Shown here: positions 1-7,640 of the stretch, piece by piece
How positions within the stretch are numbered: the first letter of the stretch is position 1
Layout: the number at the start of each line of letters is the position of its first letter
Origin: Rhodococcus opacus
GTDB taxonomy: Bacteria > Actinomycetota > Actinomycetes > Mycobacteriales > Mycobacteriaceae
NCBI RefSeq assembly: GCF_012396235.1
Contig: NZ_JAAXPA010000019.1
Span: 79,076 to 143,075, forward strand
Direction of reading: 5' to 3'
Length of the DNA stretch: 64,000 nt
Notes under the pieces: model-generated
Databases searched by the model: none
The model's input: only the letters and a program-made list of their open reading frames with translations
What the model was told of the DNA's origin: nothing
Position numbers and translations under genes: made by a program

Positions 1-144
1 TCGGTGCGAATCTGCTCGAAAAGCTGAACACATTTGTCGTGTACCGCTTGGTCCGGAATTTTGATGTATTGCGCAGCCGCTGGTCAGGGCGTAATTTTCC
101 CTCCCAGCCGAACGTGACCCACACCACCATCGTGAAGGATCCCC

Positions 145-1863
145 ATGCGCACGCTGTTTCACCACGAGGCGTCCCCCCTCGACGCCACCGCCACCGTCTT
201 CACCGGTGGCACGCTCCGCACCGTGGACGCAGACACCGAGGGCGCCGAGGCCTTCCTCGTCTTCGGTAACCGGTTCGCCGCCGTCGGCACCGTTGCGGAA
301 TGCCGTGAGGAAGCGCGGAGGATCGGCAACCGGACCACGGACGTCATCGATCTCGCCGGGGCGACCGTCGTGCCCGGGTTCGTCGATCCGCACGCTCACC
401 CCCTGATGTACGGCCAGATGCTCAGCTGGGTGGACTGCGGCCCCGGGAAGGCGCGCACCATCCCCGAGATCGTCGCTCTGCTGCAGGAAGCGGCCCGGAA
501 CCAGCCTTCCGGGATCCCGGTGCGCGGGTACGGCTACGAGCACCGCAACCTCGTCGAGGGCCGTCATCCCACGAAGGAAGAACTCGATCAGGTCGGTACC
601 GACCGCGAGGTGTACCTGATGAACGCGAGCGGCCACGGCGGCGTCGTCAACACATTCACCCTCGAATTCCACGGCGTCACCCGCGACACCCCGAATCCGC
701 GCGGCGGCGAGTTCTTCCGCGACGCGGACGGTGAACTGACCGGCGAACTGTCCGACGCCGCCTGCAACATCCTCACCGGTGTGAACGGCGTCAAGGTCGG
801 TCACCACGGCCCGAACTTCCACCTCGAGGACGAACCGGAGGAACATCTGCGGCAGCTCTCCGTGGCGCAGGAGAAGTTCCTCGAGGGCGGCGTCACCACG
901 ATCGGCGACTGCCAGGTGACGCGGCGCGAGTTCGACATGTACCTGCGCCTGGCGGAGCAGGGCCGGCTCGAGACCCGGGTAAGCATGTACCTGCTCAGCC
1001 ACTTGCTCGATCACGCGCTCGACACTGGATTGCACGGCGCGTTCGGCAACTCACGTCTCGCGTTCGGCGGGATCAAGTTCTACGCCGACGGCACTCTCGG
1101 CGGCTGGACCGCGTATTTCCCGGACGGGTACGTGGGCGACCCGTGCCGGACCGGACAGCTCTATCACGAGCCCACCGACTATGCGGCGCTGATCGCGAAG
1201 GCGCACGCCGTCGGCCTGCAGACTGCGACACACGCGCAGTCGCCGACCGCGATCGACATGGTCCTCGACGCGATCGACGCCGCGCAGAAGGCGCATCCCG
1301 ACGCCGACGCCCGTCACCGCATCGAGCACTGCGGGTTGCCGACCCCCGAGCAGATCACTCGGATGCACTCACTCGGGGTGTACCCCGTCAACCAGCCGCA
1401 GCACTACTACAACTGGGGCGAGGGCGTCACCGCGGCCATCGGCACCCCGGGTGAGCGGTTCAATCCCCTGGGCGAATTCGTCGAAGCCGACGTGCCGGTC
1501 ACGATCAGTTCCGACGCGCCGGTCGCCGAGCCGAAGCCTCTCGAGGCCATCCAGGCCGCGGTCACCCGCATCACCCGGCAGGGACATCAACTCGGCTCGA
1601 ACGCGTTGCGACTGACAGCAGCCCAGGCCCTCACCGCGCACACGCTGAACGGGGCCCGCGCGCTCGGGCGCGAATCCGAACTCGGCAGCATCTCCCCCGG
1701 CAAGCGCGCCGATTTCGTGGTCCTCGGCGCCGACCCTCTCACCGTCGACCCGAACACCATCGCCGAAATCGAGGTCCGTGAAACCTGGATCGACGGCGAA
1801 TTGGCGCATTCCACTCGCAGCGACCTATTCTCGACCACCGCAACCACCGAGGATCAGTCATGA
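145..1863 (+). CDS. YtcJ-type metal-dependent amidohydrolase
   Basis: The 572-residue protein belongs to the amidohydrolase superfamily, YtcJ/amidohydrolase-3 branch, which hydrolyses C-N bonds in a TIM barrel; the substrate cannot be read from sequence. Visible ligands are the strand-1 HAH pair at residues 83-85 after a VVPGFVDP lead-in, a candidate bridging Lys at 311, His 363 (ATHAQ), His 395 (RIEHCG) and the SSD aspartate near 457. The ATG has an AAGGA Shine-Dalgarno about 7 nt upstream. Its stop overlaps the start of the downstream transporter by 4 nt (ATGA), so enzyme and importer are probably made together and act on the same, unidentified compound. No signal peptide is seen, so it is cytoplasmic. 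Confidence 0.88.
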   Translation: MRTLFHHEASPLDATATVFTGGTLRTVDADTEGAEAFLVFGNRFAAVGTVAECREEARRIGNRTTDVIDLAGATVVPGFVDPHAHPLMYGQMLSWVDCGPGKARTIPEIVALLQEAARNQPSGIPVRGYGYEHRNLVEGRHPTKEELDQVGTDREVYLMNASGHGGVVNTFTLEFHGVTRDTPNPRGGEFFRDADGELTGELSDAACNILTGVNGVKVGHHGPNFHLEDEPEEHLRQLSVAQEKFLEGGVTTIGDCQVTRREFDMYLRLAEQGRLETRVSMYLLSHLLDHALDTGLHGAFGNSRLAFGGIKFYADGTLGGWTAYFPDGYVGDPCRTGQLYHEPTDYAALIAKAHAVGLQTATHAQSPTAIDMVLDAIDAAQKAHPDADARHRIEHCGLPTPEQITRMHSLGVYPVNQPQHYYNWGEGVTAAIGTPGERFNPLGEFVEADVPVTISSDAPVAEPKPLEAIQAAVTRITRQGHQLGSNALRLTAAQALTAHTLNGARALGRESELGSISPGKRADFVVLGADPLTVDPNTIAEIEVRETWIDGELAHSTRSDLFSTTATTEDQS

Positions 1864-3194
1864 GCCACGACACTCAGATCGCGAAGGCCCGCAAGGCGGG
1901 TTTCGCGGCCTTCGTCGGCACCACCATCGAGTGGTACGACTTCTACGTGTACGCCACGGCGGCGGCCCTGGTGTTCGGGGAGATCTTCTTCCCGTCCGAC
2001 ACCGACCGCCTGACGGGCATCGCCGCCGCGTTCGCCACCTACGCGGTGGGCTTCTTCGCCCGCCCACTCGGTGGCATCGTCTTCGGACACGTCGGCGACC
2101 GGATCGGCAGGCGGACGGCACTCGTCGTGACGCTCACCCTGATGGGCGCGGGCACGTTCCTGATCGGTGCGCTGCCGACGTACGCGCAGATCGGATTCTG
2201 GGCGCCGCTGCTGCTGGTCATTCTGCGGTTCGTGCAGGGCTTCGCGGTGGGCGGCGAGTGGGGCGGGGCCGTGCTGATGGCCGTCGAACACGCGCCCGAG
2301 GACAAGAAGACCTTCTACGGCGGATTCGCACAGTTGGGTAACCCCGCGGGCGCGCTGCTCGCCACCGGGTTCTTCAGCGTCCTCTCGACCTTCAGCGACG
2401 ACGCCCTGCGGGACTGGGCGTGGCGCCTGCCGTTCCTGTGCTCGGCGCTGCTGATCGGCGTGGGGCTGCTGGTGCGTCTGAAGGTGGAGGAATCCCCCGT
2501 CTTCGAATCCGAGGTGCAGACGGCAACCGTCCCCGAGGCGCTGCCACTGAAGTACGCCATCGTCACGAACTGGCGCCCGATTCTGCTCGGCATGGGCATC
2601 CTGCCCGTCGCGGTGGGTGGCTACTACCTGGTGACGACGTTCATCACGGCCTACGCCACCGACCCGGACGTCGGACTGTCCGAGACACTCGTCCTCAACG
2701 CGCTCAGCGTCGCCGCCGTGGTGGAGTTGATCGCCACCCTCGCAGTGGCGTGGCTCGGTGACAAGGTCGGCCGGATCCGCGTGGTGATATACGGACTGCT
2801 GGCCGTCGCGGTGCTCGCGGCACCGCAGTTCCTGGTCCTGACATCCGGCTCGGTGGTCCTGATCTTCCTGACCTTCGCCGTCATGCGACTCGTCCTGGCC
2901 GCGACATACGGTCCGATCGCCGCAGTGTTGTCGCAGATGTTCCGGCCGCAGGCCCGGTACACCAGCATCTCCCTCGCCTACCAGGGGGCGGGTGCACTCT
3001 TCGGTGGGCTGTCGCCGTTGGTCTCGACCCTCATGTACCAGGCCACCGGCAGCGTGTGGCCGGTGATCGGGCTCCTGATCGGAATGTGCGCGGTCAGCAT
3101 CCTCTGCCTGCTCGCGGCACCACAGCACGTCGATCACGTGGACGGCGAGTCCGTGAGCGACCTCGGCGCCGCCCGGACGCCGGCCTCGAACTGA
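1860..3194 (+). CDS. MFS transporter, metabolite:H+ symporter (MHS) family
   Basis: A 444-residue major facilitator protein with about 12 hydrophobic segments. The N-terminus carries the MHS hallmark: a short cytosolic lead, then FVGTTIEWYDFYVYATAAAL in the first membrane segment. Loop 2-3 has a GHVGDRIGRR sequence matching the MFS G-x3-D-x-x-GRR motif, followed by FVQGFAVGGEWGGA in TM4-5, typical of shikimate, proline/betaine and alpha-ketoglutarate symporters. It is coupled by a 4-nt overlap to the amidohydrolase, so it probably imports that enzyme's substrate. A strong hairpin terminator follows 17 nt after the stop. Substrate specificity is not deducible. Confidence 0.9.
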   Translation: MSHDTQIAKARKAGFAAFVGTTIEWYDFYVYATAAALVFGEIFFPSDTDRLTGIAAAFATYAVGFFARPLGGIVFGHVGDRIGRRTALVVTLTLMGAGTFLIGALPTYAQIGFWAPLLLVILRFVQGFAVGGEWGGAVLMAVEHAPEDKKTFYGGFAQLGNPAGALLATGFFSVLSTFSDDALRDWAWRLPFLCSALLIGVGLLVRLKVEESPVFESEVQTATVPEALPLKYAIVTNWRPILLGMGILPVAVGGYYLVTTFITAYATDPDVGLSETLVLNALSVAAVVELIATLAVAWLGDKVGRIRVVIYGLLAVAVLAAPQFLVLTSGSVVLIFLTFAVMRLVLAATYGPIAAVLSQMFRPQARYTSISLAYQGAGALFGGLSPLVSTLMYQATGSVWPVIGLLIGMCAVSILCLLAAPQHVDHVDGESVSDLGAARTPASN

Positions 3195-3211
3195 ACACCC
3201 CGTGACTCGGA

Positions 3212-3243
3212 GGGGCCGGTGCAGCATGGGCAGCACCGGCCCC
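3212..3243. terminator. Bidirectional terminator hairpin between convergent genes
   Basis: A perfect 11-bp GC-rich inverted repeat (GGGGCCGGTGC / GCACCGGCCCC, arms 3212-3222 and 3233-3243) with a 10-nt loop lies between the transporter stop (3194) and the convergent patatin-like gene stop (3252). There is no long T tract on either strand, which is usual for high-GC actinobacteria. Its position suits termination from both sides. Confidence 0.75.
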
Positions 3244-3251
3244 TTCTCCTG

Positions 3252-4295
3252 TCAGGTGGGCTCGCCGTCCGAATCTGCCGGAGAGACGGCGACGGTCGTC
3301 GAGGTGAGTCCGGCGTCGTCGAGGGCGCGCTCGGTGAGCGCACGACCCAGTTCGATCATCTCGGCGGCGCGATGGAAATCGAGACTGCGGCAGGCGTTCC
3401 GAGGCACGCGAACCTGCACGTCCGGCGGGTACGCGGCGAGCTGGTATCGAGCCAGCGTCGCCTGCATCACGTCGAGCGAGCGGTTCATCACCGCGAACCG
3501 GCTGAACTTCGGGACAGCCACCGCATCGTCCTCGACCACCGTCTGACCGTCGATCGCCTGGCCGTCCGGCTCGTCCGACGGATCCGGATCGGTCTGCGCG
3601 GCGCCGAACCGTCCGACGACCGACCGCACGATGTCCAGGTCGCGCAGCTGCGCAGCGCTCCGGCGGAAACGTGTCATCCACTCGTCCACGGGCCGCGAGT
3701 CCGCGCTGACGTTCTCCGGTGCCAGAGAGCGACCGTCCCGATCCTCGGCGCCCAGGCTGATCCCGACGGTCAGGTCGGCGCTCACCGAGACGAGCGGGGC
3801 CATCGGCAGCGGGTCGAGCACCCCGCCGTCGGCGAGGACGCGGCCGTTGAGTACATACGGCGTGATGACGCCGGGAATCGCGATCGACGCACGGATGGCC
3901 GCGTCGACGGGTCCTCGCTGGAACCACACCGACCGGCCTGCAGCGAGATCCGTGGCCACCGCCGTATACGGAATGGGAAGGTCTTCGATGCGGATCTCGC
4001 CGAGAATCTCCCTGACCCGTTGCAGGATCTTCTCGGCATGGATGGCACCGGGCGCGGACACGGACAGATCGAGAAGCCGCACGACGTCGAGCTGGGTCAG
4101 GCTGATCGCCCACCGGGTGAAATCGTCGAGCTTTCCCGCGGCGTGGAGGCCACCCACGAGGGCACCCATCGACGAGCCCGCGACACCGACGATCTCGAAT
4201 CCGCGCTCCTCGAGTACCTGGATCGCCCCGATGTGGGCGTACCCTCGTGCGCCGCCGCTACCCAGAGCCAGCGCGACGCGCCTCCGTCCGGTCAT
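3252..4295 (-). CDS. Patatin-like phospholipase/esterase family protein (RssA-like)
   Basis: A 347-residue patatin-fold serine hydrolase. The glycine-rich oxyanion motif GSGGARG is at residues 12-18, the nucleophile elbow G-S-S-M-G at 40-44 (Ser42) and the catalytic-dyad Asp in DGG at 156-158, so both catalytic residues are present. The N-terminal half resembles bacterial RssA/YlbK proteins; the C-terminal 150 residues include an acidic linker and a variable region. No signal peptide or membrane segment is visible. It follows the DUF2469 gene by 33 bp on the same strand and may be the last gene of the lepB-rnhB-DUF2469 transcript. Natural lipid substrate unknown. Confidence 0.88.
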   Translation of the reverse strand: MTGRRRVALALGSGGARGYAHIGAIQVLEERGFEIVGVAGSSMGALVGGLHAAGKLDDFTRWAISLTQLDVVRLLDLSVSAPGAIHAEKILQRVREILGEIRIEDLPIPYTAVATDLAAGRSVWFQRGPVDAAIRASIAIPGVITPYVLNGRVLADGGVLDPLPMAPLVSVSADLTVGISLGAEDRDGRSLAPENVSADSRPVDEWMTRFRRSAAQLRDLDIVRSVVGRFGAAQTDPDPSDEPDGQAIDGQTVVEDDAVAVPKFSRFAVMNRSLDVMQATLARYQLAAYPPDVQVRVPRNACRSLDFHRAAEMIELGRALTERALDDAGLTSTTVAVSPADSDGEPT

Positions 4296-4328
4296 CGAAC
4301 GATCCTACGCGGACGAGGACGTCGCCCG

Positions 4329-4694
4329 TCAGGACAGACCGTTGTCCGGGAGCCGCAGGTCCGGCTTGTCGAGCTCCTCGATGTTCACGTCCTTGAACGT
4401 GATGACGCGGACATACTTCACGAAGCGCGCGGGACGGTACATGTCCCACACCCATGCATCGGACATACGCAGTTCGAAGTAGATCTCCCCGTCCGCGTTG
4501 TGCGGCAGCAACTCCACCGAGTTGGCCAGATAGAACCGGCGCTCGGTCTCCACGACATAGGAGAACTGACCGACGATGTCCCGATACTCGCGGTAGAGCG
4601 ACAGCTCCATCTCGGTTTCGTACTTCTCGAGATCCTCGGCACTCATCGGTCTCGGAGTCCTCCTGCTCTGGTGTGAATTGTCATCATCTCGCAC
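4329..4694 (-). CDS. DUF2469 domain-containing protein
   Basis: A 121-residue protein of the actinobacterial DUF2469 family (Rv2901c-like), recognised by the [21 protein letters not shown] opening segment (residues 18-38) and its constant position after rnhB. The N-terminal 17 residues are less typical, so translation may start at the internal ATG of [10 protein letters not shown], about 50 nt downstream. It overlaps the rnhB stop by 11 nt. Composition is acidic and mixed alpha/beta, with many aromatic residues and no membrane segment. No biochemical function is established. Confidence 0.88.
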   Translation of the reverse strand: MRDDDNSHQSRRTPRPMSAEDLEKYETEMELSLYREYRDIVGQFSYVVETERRFYLANSVELLPHNADGEIYFELRMSDAWVWDMYRPARFVKYVRVITFKDVNIEELDKPDLRLPDNGLS

Positions 4695-5364
4695 TTCCGG
4701 AACTGTTATCCACCCGGTGTATCAACGCCGCGACGTTCGACCACGAGCGGCGGTGCTCCGGGCACGGGCCCAGCTCCTCGAGTGCCGCAAGGTGCGCGGG
4801 CGTGTTGTAGCCCTTGTGGATCGCGAAACCGTAACCGGGATGTGCCTCGTCCATCGCGACCATCACCCGGTCACGAGACACCTTGGCCAGCACACTCGCC
4901 GCCGCGATGCATGCCGCCGCGGCGTCGCCGCCGATCACCGGCAGCGACGGGGCCGGGAGCCCCGGGACGCGGAAGCCGTCTGTGAGAACGTAACCCGGGG
5001 TGGTCGAGAGGCCGGCGACGGCACGTCGCATGCCCTCGATGTTGGCCACGTGGACACCCATGCGGTCGACTTCCTCGGCCGGGAAAGACACGACGCTCCA
5101 CGCCACTGCCAGCCGGGTGATGGCCGGGAACAGCTCTTCACGCGTGCGTTCGGTGAGTTTCTTCGAATCGTCGAGGCGCGCCAGTGCCGGATACGGCTTC
5201 GGTGCGAGCACGCAGGCCGCCACGACGAGCGGGCCTGCACACGCACCCCGGCCCGCCTCGTCGACACCGGCCACCGGCCCGAGGCCGCTCCGGACCAGGG
5301 CCGACTCCATCGTCCGCAGACCGGACGACCTGCGAATGACGATGCGTGGAGGCCAGGAAGTCAC
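4684..5364 (-). CDS. rnhB: Ribonuclease HII
   Basis: A 226-residue RNase HII that cleaves the RNA strand of RNA-DNA hybrids and single ribonucleotides in DNA. The active-site signature [12 protein letters not shown] holds Asp35 and Glu36; the conserved LDDSKKL follows at 64-70; the further metal-binding carboxylates are expected in NIEGMRRAV and [10 protein letters not shown]. The first about 27 residues form an N-terminal extension with no obvious role. GTG start overlaps the lepB stop as GTGA, so the two are translationally coupled; the 3' end overlaps DUF2469. The lepB-rnhB-DUF2469 order is standard for mycolic-acid actinobacteria. Confidence 0.96.
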   Translation of the reverse strand: MTSWPPRIVIRRSSGLRTMESALVRSGLGPVAGVDEAGRGACAGPLVVAACVLAPKPYPALARLDDSKKLTERTREELFPAITRLAVAWSVVSFPAEEVDRMGVHVANIEGMRRAVAGLSTTPGYVLTDGFRVPGLPAPSLPVIGGDAAAACIAAASVLAKVSRDRVMVAMDEAHPGYGFAIHKGYNTPAHLAALEELGPCPEHRRSWSNVAALIHRVDNSSGSAR

Positions 5365-6170
5365 TTGCCCTGGATATCGGGTGAGCTGATCGTGCCCATC
5401 CGCGCCGGCGGCAACGCGATGAAGACCGCCTTACCGATCACGTTGTCGAGCGGGATGGTGCCTTGCATGTCGTCGCCCACGTGGTACCGCGAGTCCGCGG
5501 AGTTGCTGCGGTTGTCGCCCATCACCCACAGGTGGCCGTCCGGGACGGTGACCGGACCGAAGCAGCGTGCCGACTTCAACGCGGTGTCGCAGGCCTGCGA
5601 GCCGGGGACGAACGGGAAGTCCATGACGACGTAGGGCTCGTCGAGCGGTGTGCCGTCGACCAGGATGCGGCCCTGGTCGTCGCAGCATTCGACGGTCTGA
5701 CCGCCGGTGGCGATCACCCGCTTGACGAGGTCGTTCTCGTCCGGGGGGACGAGTCCGACGAGGGAACCGAGTTCCTGCGCACCGCGGATCACCACGTTGG
5801 AGGACCGGGTGGAGACGAAATCCTGCGACCACGAATCGGGGCCTCGGAACACGATGACGTCACCCGGTTGCGGTTCACCGAAGCGGTAACCGATCTTCTC
5901 GACCACGATGCGGTCGCCGGTGCAGCCCGCGCACCCGTGCAGCGTCGGTTCCATCGATTCGGACGGAATGAGATACACCCGGGCGACGAACGTCTGCAAC
6001 AGGAAACTCAGAACGAGCGCGACCAGAATCAGGATCGGCAACTCGCGGAAGAAGGAGCGGGGCTTCTTCTCGGGCTCCGCCGTACCGCCGTTCACGGCGG
6101 AGGTGGCGGCCGAATCGCCGGTGGTCTCGGATTCCGACGACAATGCCCGCTCCTTCGAAGAATCTGTCAC
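5361..6170 (-). CDS. lepB: Signal peptidase I
   Basis: A 269-residue type I signal peptidase that removes Sec/Tat signal peptides outside the membrane. A Ser/Thr/Glu-rich cytosolic N-terminus (1-38) precedes one membrane anchor (about 44-63). The catalytic Ser72 lies in [10 protein letters not shown] and the general-base Lys150 in [11 protein letters not shown]; the conserved [11 protein letters not shown] box is near the C-terminus. There is a Cys pair (C80, C83) close to the active-site Ser that could form a disulfide. It is the first gene of a lepB-rnhB-DUF2469 unit, separated from upstream rplS by a strong hairpin. Confidence 0.97.
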   Translation of the reverse strand: MTDSSKERALSSESETTGDSAATSAVNGGTAEPEKKPRSFFRELPILILVALVLSFLLQTFVARVYLIPSESMEPTLHGCAGCTGDRIVVEKIGYRFGEPQPGDVIVFRGPDSWSQDFVSTRSSNVVIRGAQELGSLVGLVPPDENDLVKRVIATGGQTVECCDDQGRILVDGTPLDEPYVVMDFPFVPGSQACDTALKSARCFGPVTVPDGHLWVMGDNRSNSADSRYHVGDDMQGTIPLDNVIGKAVFIALPPARMGTISSPDIQGK

Positions 6171-6181
6171 GAAGTCAGATT

Positions 6182-6213
6182 AGCCCGGCACTGCGAGTAC
6201 GCAGTGCCGGGCT
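6182..6213 (-). terminator. Terminator hairpin downstream of rplS
   Basis: A perfect 14-bp inverted repeat (arms 6182-6195 and 6200-6213) closes on a 4-nt loop 11 nt after the rplS stop and just before lepB on the same strand. It lacks a U tract. It should end most rplS transcripts, leaving lepB to read-through or its own promoter. Confidence 0.75.
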
Positions 6214-6224
6214 CATCGGAAAGG

Positions 6225-6566
6225 TCAGCGCTTTTCCTTGATCTTGGCGGCCTTGCCACGCAGATCGCGGAGGTAGTACAGCTTGGCGCGCCGGACGTCA
6301 CCGCGGGTGACGACCTCGATCTGCGCCAGGTTCGGGCTGTGGACCGGGAAGGTGCGCTCGACGCCGACACCGAAGGAGACCTTGCGGACGGTGAAGGTCT
6401 CGCGGACGCCGCCGCCCTGACGGCGGATCACGACGCCCTTGAAGACCTGCACGCGCTCCTTCGAGCCTTCGATGACCTTGACGTGCACGTTGAGGGTGTC
6501 GCCGGGACGGAACTCGGGAATGTCGTCGCGGAGGGACTTCTTGTCCAGGAAATCGAGAGTGTTCAT
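6225..6566 (-). CDS. rplS: 50S ribosomal protein L19
   Basis: A 113-residue L19 located at the 30S-50S interface. The start [19 protein letters not shown] and the block [21 protein letters not shown] match bacterial L19 over full length, ending in a basic KAAKIKEKR tail. The reading frame stays open upstream, but the conserved N-terminus fixes the ATG at 6566. It is monocistronic here: a terminator follows and the upstream membrane-protein gene ends 94 bp away. In many bacteria rplS follows trmD; here trmD lies about 5 kb away. Confidence 0.98.
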
Positions 6567-6660
6567 CGGTGTTCCATCCTTGCGTTTTCGCAGGAGCAGA
6601 GGAACCGAGCGGCACCCGGACGTTCGGAGAACACCGGTGCTCGTCTGGTTCGTGCCCAGA

Positions 6661-7572
6661 TCAAGTATTGCTGCCTGGTCCAGGCAACCCGTCCATTGTG
6701 CCAGACGCCACCGGGTGAAGAGAAATCGGCGGTGGCGCCGCATGCACCACATGGTCGAGTTCCACCTCCGCCGCCACCCTGGCATGCTCCGCGGCTTCCT
6801 TCACGTGCTCCGCGCTGGGCGTCCCCGCGATGAAGTCCTGCACGAAGATCTTGGCCCGGATGACCGGCCGACGCCATTTTCGCTCCCGTTCGAGTGCGCG
6901 GAGCATCCGCTTCGGCTTGGAGGTGTACCGCCACCGCGCCCACGGCGCGCTCGGCCGGCTCAATCGGAGCGCCCCGATCAGCAGGATCGGGAAGATGAAC
7001 AGGCCGAGCAGACCGGTCCAGATCTTCCCCTTCAGCAGCACCACCGCCGCGATGAGCAGGTTGATGACGGACGACACCCCGATCGCGACCCGCACCCACG
7101 GATCGGGCGAATCCCGGAAGTCGGTGACGTTGATCAGTTCGAGCGGCCGGAGTCCGAGGAGCAGCAGACCCGTCACCGCGATCGCCACGAACACGGCATC
7201 GACCGACGTCCGGCCCTCATCCGCCCAGTACACGTCCTGCAGGTAGAAGATCAGCGCGAATTCGTCCAGCACCAGCGCGGCGCCGATCCCGAAGAACGTG
7301 GCGAGGACGGCGCCGGTGGTCTGGGTGCCGTCCTCGTACACGGCGATGAGGGAAACTCCCGACACGAGCATCGTGACGACGCCGAACACCACGTGGTGGA
7401 CGTGGTGCCCGCCGGGTTTCACATTGCCCGGCCACCACGACACCTCGGCGCGGATCATCCGCACGCTCAACCGGATGAACAGGAAAGCCGCGAGAAACCC
7501 GAGCAGGAAAAAGAGCAGAGGCAGCCGCCCGTGCCCGACGATTTCCCGATCCAGCCATTCGTACATCGGCAT
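6661..7572 (-). CDS. Uncharacterised integral membrane protein with HHxHH motif
   Basis: I do not recognise a named family for this 303-residue protein. It has about seven hydrophobic segments (roughly 17-40, 58-79, 86-110, 124-146, 160-180, 184-202). A dense histidine cluster HHVHH at 56-60 opens the second segment, with an EDG at 80-82 and a DE pair at 103-104 in the third; together these could bind a metal within the membrane, which is inference. The C-terminal 95 residues are soluble, with a basic stretch, then a helix rich in Ala/Glu/His and a Pro-rich end. It stands alone between rplS and tex on the same strand. Confidence 0.8.
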
Positions 7573-7640
7573 CCACTATCCCAGTAAAGAACTGGTCACT
7601 CCATCGAAAAGTGGTGGCTCGTGTCGGGATGGTGACCTGT

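Noticed and set aside
1..144. Possible gene fragment at the left edge
   Set aside because: A short open frame runs through into the amidohydrolase in another frame, with Arg/His-rich shadow composition; the region is treated as upstream regulatory sequence.
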